From Flavobacterium lotistagni (GTDB taxonomy: Bacteria > Bacteroidota > Bacteroidia > Flavobacteriales > Flavobacteriaceae): a stretch of 64,000 bases of DNA. The position numbers were made by a program, and so were the translations under genes. Location of the stretch: NCBI RefSeq assembly GCF_011392125.1, contig NZ_JAAJBU010000002.1:186001-250000 (forward strand), written 5' to 3'. Numbering within the stretch: the first letter of the stretch is position 1; each line of letters begins with the position of its first letter. Below, piece after piece: positions 34,560-43,031 of this stretch. The notes under the pieces are model-generated. The model was not told the DNA's origin and did no database searches. It saw only the letters and a program-made list of their open reading frames with translations.

Positions 34560-37500
34560 ATGTGGAAATTCATACAATACGAACTGCGCTACTGGCTCAA
34601 AACGCCAATGCTTTGGATCTTCTTTTTCATTAACGCCTTACTGGTATTCTTTGCCGTAGCTTCTGACAATGTTTCCATTGGCGGCGGTGTGGGCAACATC
34701 CATAAAAATGCTCCTTTTGTTATTGAAAAATATTATGGGGTAATGTCGACCATCGGATTACTGATGACTACCGCTTTCATGAATGCTACCGCCAACCGCG
34801 ATTTCCAGTACGGCATGTACCAATTCATTTTCTCGTCTCCGATTCGTAAACGCGATTACTTTTTCGGTAAATTTCTGGGTGCCGCCATCGCTGCTGTCGT
34901 GCCGATGCTAGGCGTATCATTGGGATTACTACTCGGGCCTGTATTGGCGCAGGTGTTCGATATGGCGCCTGCCGAACGTTTCGGTCCGGTAATTTGGTCG
35001 GGACACTTTTACGGAATCCTTGCTTTTGCTATTCCGAACGTGATTATTGCCGGGGTTTTACTTTATGGTCTGGCGATTATTTTCCGGAGCAGTATCGTTT
35101 CGTTCATCGGCTCGATGCTGATATTGGTTTTCTATGCGATTTCGTCAGGCTTAACACGTGACATCCAAAAAGAATGGCTCGCTAATATTCTCGATCCATT
35201 TGGTTCTAGGCCCTTCAACATCATGACCAAATACATGACCGTGGGCGAAAAAAACACGCTTGCCGTTACTTTACATGATGGTCTGTTATACAACCGTTTG
35301 CTATGGCTAGGCATCAGCCTGCTAGTTCTATTTGTATTGTACGCGAGATTTTCATTCAATGCCAAAAAGGAGAAAGTAAAAAAAGTAAAAGCATCAAAGA
35401 AAGATATTGCGCCTGCCTTATTGCCTGAGACCAATTTCCAACCCACCAAAGCAAATTTATTTTCACTGGTTACCTTCTGGAATCTCGTAAAATTCGAAAC
35501 TAAGGCGGTCATCAAAAACCCCACTTTTATCATCATTGTCGCCATTGGTTTGATCAATCTGACTGTTGGTATAGTAGCTTTTACCGGCACTTACGGCACC
35601 GATCAATATCCGGTTACTTATTCTATTGTCGATACGATCAACAACTCGTTTTACATCTTCATCATCGGTTTCATCGCGTTTTATACCGGTGTGCTGGTCT
35701 GGAAAGAACGCGATGCGAAAATCAACGAAATCCAAGATGCTACGCCTATGCGCTCAGGCATGCTGTTCGTGTCGAAGTTTTTGGCGCTCGTCGTAGCGTT
35801 GGCCATTATTTACGTCGCGACAATCCTAATGGGAATTATCGCCCAAACCTGTTACGGTTATTTCAATTACGAAATCGATGTTTACATAAAGTCTTTGCTG
35901 GTAATCCAACTGCTCGATTTTGCATTTTTCATTGTGCTGTCGTTGTTGTTCCATTACCTGATCAACAACCGTTATATCGCCTATTTTGCATTTATCGCGT
36001 TCTTGGTCGTGAACAGTTTTATCTGGGGATTGCTCGAAATCAACAGCAATATGCTTTCGTTCAGTTCGCAGCCTTCGATTACTTATTCAGATATGAACAA
36101 ATTCGGGCCGTTTGTGCCTTCGACAATTTGGTTCAACCTCTATTGGGGTTTATTCTGCCTACTGTTAGGATTCGTCATCAATGCGTTTTACATCCGCGGA
36201 AAGGAATTGCAATTCAGTCATCGGGCGAAAAATGCGCGCAACATCTTCTCGAGAGGAAAACTCGCTTTGTCGCTAAGCATTCTAGCGTTTCTGATTTGTG
36301 CCGGTTTCGTTTTTTACAATACTAAGATTCTCAATACTTACGATAGCGAAAAAGAACGCGAAAACAAACAGGTGGAATACGAAAAAAAATACAAGAAATT
36401 CGAGCGTTTGGCCCAACCGCGTTTTTACAAATTCGATTACAACATCGATATCGTTCCTGAAGCCAGAAGCTTGGATGTCGAGGTGAATTCGTGGGCGCGG
36501 AATATTTCCGGAAAACCGATTCCTGAGTTGCATTTCACCATGCCGATGCTAACCGACAGCGTGACAATCGATATCAAAGGAGCCAAACTCAAAAGCAATG
36601 ACAAACGACTTTTGTATCGCATCTATCAGCTCGAAAAGCCTTTGATGCCAAACGATTCTATCGAGATCAAAATGCATTTGGTCAAAGAAAATAAAGGGTT
36701 TGAAAACGAAGTCAGTTTCACGCAACTCACGCAAAACGGAACTTTCTTCAACAGTGCCGAGATTTTGCCATCGTTCGGTTATCTCAGCAATTATGAGATT
36801 TCCGATAAAAACGAGCGCGTGAAACTGAAACTTCCCAAGCGTTTGAGAATGCCTAAACTCGATGAGAACGACCTTTTCAACCGAAGCAATACTTACATGT
36901 CTAGCGATGCGGATTGGGTTCAGGTCAATACCACCATCAGTACCTCGGCAGACCAGATTGCCATTGCGCCGGGTTCACTCAAAAAATCATGGAAAAGTGG
37001 CGGACGGAATTATTTCCAGTATAAAGTTGATCAGAAATCGTTGAATTTTTATTCGTTTATCTCAGCCAGATACGAAGTGGCGCGCAAAAAATGGAATGGT
37101 ATCAATCTGGAGGTATACTATCACAAAGAACACGCTTACAATGTGCCGAATATGCTCAAGAGTATGGAGAAATCGCTCGAATATTACACCAAGAATTTCG
37201 GCCCGTATTTCCACAAGCAGTGCAGAATTATTGAGTTCCCGCGTTATGCCGATTTTGCCCAAGCGTTTCCCGGTACCATGCCTTTCAGCGAAGGAATTGG
37301 TTTTATTATTGACCTTCGCGATGTGACCAAAGACGACATTGACCAAGTGTATTATGTGGTCGCTCACGAAATGGGCCATCAGTACTGGGCGCACCAGCTC
37401 ATCGGCGGCAATATGCAAGGTAGCGAGATGATGAGTGAAGGCTTTGCGCAATATTCAGCGCTGATGGTCATGGAAAAGGAATACGGCAAAGACAAGATGA

Positions 37501-38138
37501 AAAAGTTCCTTGAATATGAAATGAATAGTTACTTGCGCGGCAGAAGCGAAGAATTTGAAGGCGAAAACCCACTGATCAAAACCGAGAACCAGCAATACAT
37601 CCACTACAACAAAGCCAGTGTGGTGATGTACTATCTCAAGGAAATGATTGGAGAGAAAAACGTGAATCAGGCCCTGCGGAATTTGGTTGATACTTACGGG
37701 TATAAAAATCCGCCCTATCCTACTTCGATTGCTGCAGTGAACGAATTTAAGAAAGTCACCCCTGACAGTTTGCAATATTTGATCAAAGACATGTTCGAGA
37801 CAATTACTTTGTTTTCTAACCGAATGTTGGAAGTTTCCTATAAAAAAGTCGGCAATGAGTACGAAGTGACTTTAAAAACAACCTCAGAGAAATTCCGCTC
37901 CAACGATTTGGGTAAGGAAACCCCGATTCCGATCGCCGATTATATCGACATTGGCATCTTTGATGAGCCTAAAGACGACAAAAACCTTGGCAAACAGTTG
38001 GTTTACAAACGTCTCAAAGTCACCAAAAAAGACAATACCTTTACTTTTAGAACCAAAGTCAAACCTTATCAAGCAGGTATTGACCCATACAATTATTTGA
38101 TTGACCGTGTGCCAGATGACAACGTGAAAAAGTTCTAA
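34560..38138 (+). CDS. ABC-2 permease fused to an M1 family metallopeptidase
   Basis: This 1192-residue protein joins an ABC permease to an aminopeptidase. Residues 1-600 have about twelve hydrophobic helices in two groups (WIFFFINALLVFFAV at the start; a second set from about 325). Residues 640-1190 are an extracytoplasmic M1 peptidase with zinc site HEMGH at 936-940 and the third ligand Glu at 960, one residue farther than in classical M1 enzymes. The substrate loop reads GTMPFSEGIGF in place of GAMEN. The start at 34560 (MWKFIQYEL) follows a short leader. The partner ATPase is directly upstream. The arrangement suggests that a peptide or lipoprotein is moved across the membrane and trimmed. 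Confidence 0.9.
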   Translation: MWKFIQYELRYWLKTPMLWIFFFINALLVFFAVASDNVSIGGGVGNIHKNAPFVIEKYYGVMSTIGLLMTTAFMNATANRDFQYGMYQFIFSSPIRKRDYFFGKFLGAAIAAVVPMLGVSLGLLLGPVLAQVFDMAPAERFGPVIWSGHFYGILAFAIPNVIIAGVLLYGLAIIFRSSIVSFIGSMLILVFYAISSGLTRDIQKEWLANILDPFGSRPFNIMTKYMTVGEKNTLAVTLHDGLLYNRLLWLGISLLVLFVLYARFSFNAKKEKVKKVKASKKDIAPALLPETNFQPTKANLFSLVTFWNLVKFETKAVIKNPTFIIIVAIGLINLTVGIVAFTGTYGTDQYPVTYSIVDTINNSFYIFIIGFIAFYTGVLVWKERDAKINEIQDATPMRSGMLFVSKFLALVVALAIIYVATILMGIIAQTCYGYFNYEIDVYIKSLLVIQLLDFAFFIVLSLLFHYLINNRYIAYFAFIAFLVVNSFIWGLLEINSNMLSFSSQPSITYSDMNKFGPFVPSTIWFNLYWGLFCLLLGFVINAFYIRGKELQFSHRAKNARNIFSRGKLALSLSILAFLICAGFVFYNTKILNTYDSEKERENKQVEYEKKYKKFERLAQPRFYKFDYNIDIVPEARSLDVEVNSWARNISGKPIPELHFTMPMLTDSVTIDIKGAKLKSNDKRLLYRIYQLEKPLMPNDSIEIKMHLVKENKGFENEVSFTQLTQNGTFFNSAEILPSFGYLSNYEISDKNERVKLKLPKRLRMPKLDENDLFNRSNTYMSSDADWVQVNTTISTSADQIAIAPGSLKKSWKSGGRNYFQYKVDQKSLNFYSFISARYEVARKKWNGINLEVYYHKEHAYNVPNMLKSMEKSLEYYTKNFGPYFHKQCRIIEFPRYADFAQAFPGTMPFSEGIGFIIDLRDVTKDDIDQVYYVVAHEMGHQYWAHQLIGGNMQGSEMMSEGFAQYSALMVMEKEYGKDKMKKFLEYEMNSYLRGRSEEFEGENPLIKTENQQYIHYNKASVVMYYLKEMIGEKNVNQALRNLVDTYGYKNPPYPTSIAAVNEFKKVTPDSLQYLIKDMFETITLFSNRMLEVSYKKVGNEYEVTLKTTSEKFRSNDLGKETPIPIADYIDIGIFDEPKDDKNLGKQLVYKRLKVTKKDNTFTFRTKVKPYQAGIDPYNYLIDRVPDDNVKKF

Positions 38139-38154
38139 GAAAAGGTTAAACTGC

Positions 38155-38186
38155 AAAACATCCTGAGATAATTGGGATGTTTTTTT
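38155..38186 (+). terminator. Terminator after the permease-peptidase gene
   Basis: AAACATCC and GGATGTTT form an 8-bp stem followed by seven T. The T tract merges with the -7 element of the next gene. Confidence 0.75.
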
Positions 38187-38193
38187 ATATTTG
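38186..38193 (+). promoter_or_regulatory. -7 promoter element of the third GIN gene
   Basis: TATATTTG begins within the T tract of the preceding terminator; the ATG at 38210 follows after 16 bases. The same arrangement is seen at 3730-3768. Confidence 0.65.
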
Positions 38194-38209
38194 GCAAAAA
38201 TTAATTTAC

Positions 38210-39043
38210 ATGAAGCACCTGATTGCTCTGGTCACGCTCCTCTTGTTTACTTCTATGTCTTTTGCCCAAAAAGAAAAGGTGAAAGGTTCAAAAATCGTAA
38301 CTGTAGTACAGAAAGACATTACCCCTTTTGAAGAATTAGAAATTTCAGACAACTTTGACATATTTTTAATCAAAGGAGATAAATGTGCACTTGAAATTGA
38401 AGCGGACGACAACTTACAGGAATACGTGTCGATTAATGCCAAAGGAAAAGCACTACAAATTGCGGCTTCTAGACAAGTTTCAAGTTTTAAAAAGTTTAGT
38501 ATCCGTGTCACTTATACCGATGGCTTTAAAATGCTCACTGCTAAAGACGATGCCAATATTACGGCACTAGCAGAATTGAACCTACCAAATTTTACCTTTA
38601 AAATTCATGACAACACGCGGTTGTATGCCAATGTGAATGCCAAAACTTTCACGCTGATGACCGATGATAAATCGAAAACGGAACTCAACTTGAAATCGGA
38701 AGATGCCACAATCGAGATGAGTAAAAGTTCGCAGCTCAAGGCATTAATTTCGGCCACGCAGTTGAAGTTTGATATGTATCAGAAATCGAAAGCGACCATC
38801 GAGGGCGACGCTATCAACATGAAGTTACGCCTAGACAATGACGCTGATTTTACCGGAAGCAAGCTCACCACCAAAAACACTGATTTGTTGGCAGAAGGTG
38901 CTTCAGATTGTAGTATCAATGTAGCCACAAAACTGGTGCTAGACGCTAAAGGCAAATCTGAAATCAATTTGTATGGCAACCAAAAAATTGAAGTCAAGAA
39001 CTTTCTAGATAGCGCCTCACTGAATAAAAAACCATTAAAATAA
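38210..39043 (+). CDS. Exported head GIN domain (DUF2807) protein
   Basis: The 277-residue protein has a signal peptide ending near SFAQ (residue 19), then the GIN start FEELEISDNFDIFLIKGD and repeated short strands (KDDANITAL, KFDMYQKSKATIEGD, GKSEINLYGN). It differs from the other two GIN proteins in having its own terminator and promoter, so it is probably expressed separately. Function unknown; envelope location inferred from the signal. Confidence 0.9.
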   Translation: MKHLIALVTLLLFTSMSFAQKEKVKGSKIVTVVQKDITPFEELEISDNFDIFLIKGDKCALEIEADDNLQEYVSINAKGKALQIAASRQVSSFKKFSIRVTYTDGFKMLTAKDDANITALAELNLPNFTFKIHDNTRLYANVNAKTFTLMTDDKSKTELNLKSEDATIEMSKSSQLKALISATQLKFDMYQKSKATIEGDAINMKLRLDNDADFTGSKLTTKNTDLLAEGASDCSINVATKLVLDAKGKSEINLYGNQKIEVKNFLDSASLNKKPLK

Positions 39044-39057
39044 TTTATCTTTTAATA

Positions 39058-39090
39058 TAAAAAAGCCCCGATTATTAGTCGGGGCTTTTC
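39058..39090. terminator. Bidirectional terminator between GIN gene and trxB
   Basis: AAAAGCCCCGA and TCGGGGCTTTT form an 11-bp stem around a seven-base loop, with A and T tracts on both sides. Confidence 0.88.
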
Positions 39091-39110
39091 GTTGTTGCTT
39101 TATGGAAATA

Positions 39111-40055
39111 CTATTCCTTTGAAGCCAGATAACGCTCTGCATCGAGTGCGGCCATGCAACCGGTTCCGGCTGCGGTGATTGCTTGGCGATACACGTGATC
39201 TGCTGCATCTCCGCCTACGAAAACTCCGGGAACACTTGTTTTTGATGTTCCAGGTTCGTTAATGATGTAACCGGTTTCATCGAGTTTCAAGTAATCTTTA
39301 AAAATTTCCGTGTTGGGCTGGTGGCCAATAGCGACAAAGAAACCTGTAGCCGGAATTTCGATGATTTCACCAGTAGCACGGTTCTTAGCTTTAACGGCAG
39401 TCACTACTTGTCCGTCACCTAGAACTTCTTCTGTCTCGTGGTGCATTAAGATTTCGATATTCTCGGTTTTGCGTACACGCTCTTCCATGATTTTAGACGC
39501 ACGGAATTTATCGCTGCGAACCAACATTGTGACTTTTTTACACAATTTTGAAAGATAGTGGGCTTCTTCACAAGCAGAATCCCCGGCACCAACAATCACA
39601 ACTTCCTGATTTCTGTAGAAGAAACCGTCACAAACTGCACAAGCCGAAACACCACCACCCATTTGCAAGTAGTGCTGCTCTGAAGGAAGCCCTAAATATT
39701 TGGCCGAAGCACCGGTAGAAATAATCACGGTTTCGCAATGCAATTCTTTGCTATCATTAATCCAAACTTTGTGGATTGGGCCAGTAAAATCTACTTTGGT
39801 TGCCCAACCATCACGGATATCGGTACCAAAACGCTGGGCTTGCTGTTGAAGCTGAACCATCATTTCCGGACCAGTTACTCCGTCAACATAACCCGGAAAA
39901 TTCTCTACTTCGTTGGTGGTAGTCAATTGCCCGCCAGGTTGCGTTCCTTGATAAAGAACGGGATGCATATTCGCTCTAGCGGCATAAATAGCAGCGGTAT
40001 AACCTGCAGGCCCAGAGCCGATAATCAGGCATTTTATTTTTTCAATTTCTGACAT
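39111..40055 (-). CDS. trxB: Thioredoxin reductase
   Basis: TrxB uses NADPH and FAD to reduce thioredoxin. The 314-residue protein has the FAD motif GSGPAGYTAA near residue 13, the redox pair CAVC at 139-142, and the NADPH motif GAGDSACEEA, ending with GVFVGGDAAD and AAGTGCMAALDAERYL. Length and motifs are those of the low-molecular-weight bacterial type. The ATG at 40055 lies 22 bases after a -7 element; the in-frame ATG at 40112 is upstream of that promoter. Confidence 0.96.
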   Translation of the reverse strand: MSEIEKIKCLIIGSGPAGYTAAIYAARANMHPVLYQGTQPGGQLTTTNEVENFPGYVDGVTGPEMMVQLQQQAQRFGTDIRDGWATKVDFTGPIHKVWINDSKELHCETVIISTGASAKYLGLPSEQHYLQMGGGVSACAVCDGFFYRNQEVVIVGAGDSACEEAHYLSKLCKKVTMLVRSDKFRASKIMEERVRKTENIEILMHHETEEVLGDGQVVTAVKAKNRATGEIIEIPATGFFVAIGHQPNTEIFKDYLKLDETGYIINEPGTSKTSVPGVFVGGDAADHVYRQAITAAGTGCMAALDAERYLASKE

Positions 40056-40077
40056 GTTTTTATTGTTTTTGGTGCCG

Positions 40078-40085
40078 CAAATGTA
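40078..40085 (-). promoter_or_regulatory. -7 promoter element of trxB
   Basis: TACATTTG on the minus strand, about 22 bases before the ATG. Confidence 0.65.
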
Positions 40086-40188
40086 ACCTTTATTGTAGAA
40101 ATTTTGCTGCACCCAAATCCTAAAAATCGATTAAAAAATAAATTTTATTTATTTCAATAAAATCGCTTTGTCAACTCAAATTAAACCG

Positions 40189-40196
40189 TATATTTG
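40189..40196 (+). promoter_or_regulatory. Promoter of tRNA-Pro
   Basis: TATATTTG is 10 bases before the mature tRNA 5' end, with TTG at 40168-40170, 18 bases upstream. This is the best-matching two-part promoter in the window. Confidence 0.75.
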
Positions 40197-40206
40197 CTCC
40201 CGCTTT

Positions 40207-40284
40207 CGGGGTGTAGCGTAGCCCGGTTATCGCGCCTGCTTTGGGAGCAGGAGGCCGCAGGTTCGAATCCTGCCACCCCGACCA
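40207..40284 (+). tRNA. tRNA-Pro (TGG)
   Basis: The acceptor stem pairs CGGGGTG with CACCCCG. The anticodon arm CCTGC-TTTGGGA-GCAGG carries anticodon TGG. The T arm GCAGG-TTCGAAT-CCTGC is perfect. CCA is encoded at 40282-40284. A terminator follows at once, so the tRNA is a single-gene transcript. Confidence 0.96.
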
Positions 40285-40318
40285 AAATCCTTTTTGCTCT
40301 GCAAAAGGGATTTTTTTA
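40285..40318 (+). terminator. Terminator of tRNA-Pro
   Basis: AAATCC-TTTTTGC pairs with GCAAAAGGGATTT over about 12 bp around TCT, followed by seven T. Two more imperfect hairpins follow before the tandem repeats. Confidence 0.75.
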
Positions 40319-40360
40319 TTATAAAAATAATCCAAGCTCGCTTGAGATTATTTTTATGAT

Positions 40361-40745
40361 GAAAAAATCTTCCATCTTGAAAAGATGGAAAAGGATTTTA
40401 GCAGCAAGCCCATAACAGGATCACGCCAGTAATCCTGCAAAAAAAATCTCCAATCCAAAAAGCGGAAAAGGATTTTAGCAGCAAGCCCAAAACAGGATCA
40501 CGCCAGTAATCCTGCAAAAAAAATCTCCAATCCAAAAAGCGGAAAAGGATTTTAGCAGCAAGCCCATAACAGGATCACGCCAGTAATCCTGCAAAAAAAA
40601 TCTCCAATCCAAAAAGCGGAAAAGGATTTTAGCAGCAAGCCCATAACAGGATCACACCAGTAATCCTGCAAAAAAAATCTCCAATCCAAAAAGCGGAAAA
40701 GGATTTTAGCATTGACCCCAAACTCAGAATCACGAAAGTAATCCT
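40361..40745 (+). repeat. 77-bp tandem repeat, five units
   Basis: Five units of exactly 77 bases, with GGATTTTAGCAGC starting at 40393, 40470, 40547, 40624 and 40701. Units 2-4 are almost identical; units 1 and 5 are diverged at their outer ends, as expected for repeat-length change by slippage or recombination. Each unit contains a hairpin CAGGAT-N10-ATCCTG. Reading frames through it are not kept open, so it is non-coding. The stretch 40285-40943 holds only this, the terminator and family 1 copy 7. Confidence 0.93.
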
Positions 40746-40815
40746 GCCTTTGAATTTATTTGTGGATGTGTAGATGTGTGGATTGGATTATACGGTTTTT
40801 GTTCTGGGACAACAG

Positions 40816-40898
40816 CCCTAGCCCTGATGGTAGTGAAAATCCTTTTGTTCTGGGGTTCAGAACAAAAGATTGCAACGTACAGCAGGTTCCCGGCTTCT
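40816..40898 (-). repeat. Repeat family 1, copy 7
   Basis: Constant outer blocks are present. The tip stem is CTTTTGTTCTG with CAGAACAAAAG, 11 bp and different in sequence from every other copy. It lies downstream of the T9SS gene at 40944 in the same sense. Confidence 0.8.
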
Positions 40899-40943
40899 AA
40901 AAATACTCAAACCCATTACGAATAAATTTAATTTGTCTTATTT

Positions 40944-41936
40944 TTATAATTTGAGCATCTTTGTAAAAATGGTTTGTTGGTGTTGCTCAATCCGAAGTTG
41001 ATATACTCCAGCACTCAAACTAGCGAGGTCAATTTCTGTTCGGTTGGAAACTGAAACCATCTGTTGCCCTAAGCTGTTGTATATGGTTATTTGGAAAGCT
41101 AAACTTGGCTCAAGCCCGTAAATAGAGAGTTTGTTTTGGACAGTATTCGGGACGAGTTTTATCGAATTAAAAAAGGTTTCTTCTATGCCTAAGTTAGGAC
41201 AGACTACTGTTTCAAACACGGATTTAAAATGATTGTATATCTCTGGAACTGTGATATTAGCTGGGGCATAATAACATCCCGCTGTATTACCGTTGTGACA
41301 GCCACCAATAGGTACCACAGTTTGAATATTTTGACCTCCTAAATAAGAAGCCGGAATCTGGGTCATGTAAGCCCGAAAACCATCTCCGGGCATTCCGTGG
41401 ATGTAGAGGTCATTTCCACAAGTATAAATTTGGTACCAATGGCTCCAGAAGGATTCGAACCACAATACCCAACTTTGGCCACCATCATCAGAATAAACCA
41501 CTCGAGACTGATAATAATTGTCAAACAAATAAATGCGATTGCCCAACACTTGTACCTGATTGATACTGTTCGCGGTGTCATCAATACCTACACTTAACCC
41601 GGGCAAGAAAGGCACTACCAATTCCCAAGAACCGCCCGAATCATCAGTTCTGTACAATTGCGTGGGCGCCCCGATATAACGGCTTCCTACCAAAACATAC
41701 CAACTGTCGGCATCAATGAAATCAAAATCGCGGAGGTAATAAAACGGTTCATCGGCGAGCGTGAAATCCCGAATTAGGGTGAGTTCATCATTGACATTCT
41801 GATATACTTTGTGCCGGCCTACGGTAATTTTGGTGTTGCTGAGCTGATAACTGGTAGAATCATTAATGGAATAAGCGCGCTGCGCAAAGGTATCACAGGC
41901 GAACAACCAAACAATTAAAATGAATATCCTACTCAT
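40944..41936 (-). CDS. Secreted T9SS protein with BNR/sialidase-like repeats
   Basis: The 330-residue protein has a signal peptide ending near DTFAQ (residue 18). The middle has Asp-box type repeats (YRTDDSGGSW and VYSDDGGQSW), as in BNR propellers. The final 75 residues are a T9SS type A sorting domain with LSAGVYQLRIEQHQQTIFTK. Two Cys pairs (CGND, GGCHNGNTAGC) may form disulfides. Expected surface or secreted; substrate not inferable. No promoter match that I trust. Confidence 0.85.
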   Translation of the reverse strand: MSRIFILIVWLFACDTFAQRAYSINDSTSYQLSNTKITVGRHKVYQNVNDELTLIRDFTLADEPFYYLRDFDFIDADSWYVLVGSRYIGAPTQLYRTDDSGGSWELVVPFLPGLSVGIDDTANSINQVQVLGNRIYLFDNYYQSRVVYSDDGGQSWVLWFESFWSHWYQIYTCGNDLYIHGMPGDGFRAYMTQIPASYLGGQNIQTVVPIGGCHNGNTAGCYYAPANITVPEIYNHFKSVFETVVCPNLGIEETFFNSIKLVPNTVQNKLSIYGLEPSLAFQITIYNSLGQQMVSVSNRTEIDLASLSAGVYQLRIEQHQQTIFTKMLKL

Positions 41937-42133
41937 CTTGATATCAATTTAAGGAAAATAAACCAGCCGAACCAAGTACTCAATTATCTAAAATTCCGCA
42001 CAGTGAATTTAAGCTTTTAAATTATAATCCATTCATTTCAGAGGATTTTTGAATAACTTTTGCTTGAATTTGCACTCCATTGCAATAAATTCCCTACTTT
42101 AAACTCCAGAATTTTTCAAATTTTGACAAAGAA

Positions 42134-42928
42134 ATGACCGCCAAAAACTGTCTAAATTGCAACAAAACACTCACCGACAAATACTGTTCGGGCTGTGGGC
42201 AAAAAGCCGATACACACCGTATTACCTTCAGAAATTTCATTCATCATGACGTGTTGCATGGCACTTTTCATATCGATAAAGGTATGCTCTATACCGCCAA
42301 ACAAGCTTTAATTCGGCCCGGGAAAGCGGCCCTCGATTACATTTCGGGCAAAAGAGTGCGTTACTATAATGTGTTTTATTTGATTCTGATTTCTATCGGA
42401 CTCCTGTTATTTTTTCGGCATACTGTCGATACATGGATTTATGGCGAAGAAGCCGTTTTACCCCAACACAAACCGCAACTAAACCAAGCCAGTCAAACCA
42501 TTGACGCCATATTCAAGCAGAAAAGCAAGATTATTATTTTTCTCTTTGTGCCGCTGGCCGCTTTGAATAGTTTTATATTATTTCGCCGTAAAAAACTTAA
42601 CCTCAGCGAACACTTTATTATTGGCGGAATGATTCTTCTGGGCATTTTACTTCTGAATATTTTAGGATATTTTCTGTTTTATTTGGATTATGGTAATTGG
42701 TTCAGCGATACTTTCCTGAGTTGGCTGATTGTTGGGCTTTGTTTTCTTTACACCGGTTATGCGTACTTCAATGCGTTTAGCGAAGATTACTCTACTTGGG
42801 GCATTCTCTATCGTGTCTTGTTGTTCTTTGGGTTGATCGCTTTGGAAGCTTTTATACTGCTACTGCTGCTGATAGGTTATGCCACCAATTGGAAAATGGG
42901 TGTAGTGACTTTATCGCCATTCAGTTAA
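42134..42928 (+). CDS. DUF3667 membrane protein with zinc ribbon
   Basis: The 264-residue protein begins with a four-cysteine zinc ribbon (CLNC, then CSGCG), followed by FRNFIHHDVLHGTFHIDKG and LIRPGKAALDYISGKRVRYY, the DUF3667 signature, and by about five hydrophobic helices. DUF3667 members are Bacteroidetes membrane proteins of unknown function. It has no operon partner; the next gene has its own promoter. Confidence 0.92.
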   Translation: MTAKNCLNCNKTLTDKYCSGCGQKADTHRITFRNFIHHDVLHGTFHIDKGMLYTAKQALIRPGKAALDYISGKRVRYYNVFYLILISIGLLLFFRHTVDTWIYGEEAVLPQHKPQLNQASQTIDAIFKQKSKIIIFLFVPLAALNSFILFRRKKLNLSEHFIIGGMILLGILLLNILGYFLFYLDYGNWFSDTFLSWLIVGLCFLYTGYAYFNAFSEDYSTWGILYRVLLFFGLIALEAFILLLLLIGYATNWKMGVVTLSPFS

Positions 42929-42994
42929 TTATTAAACCTAGTAGTTATGAAATAGTTGTTGAAAAATTAGGCTAAAACTTCGCCTTGGAATTCA

Positions 42995-43002
42995 TACCTT
43001 TG
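42995..43002 (+). promoter_or_regulatory. -7 promoter element of the glycosyltransferase gene
   Basis: TACCTTTG lies 29 bases before the ATG at 43032. Confidence 0.6.
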
Positions 43003-43031
43003 CGCACGTTTTAAAAAAGTGATTCCGAACT

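Noticed and set aside
40361..40745. Regular repeats that might be a CRISPR array
   Set aside because: The whole 77-base unit repeats, with no unique spacers between short repeats, and no cas gene lies nearby.
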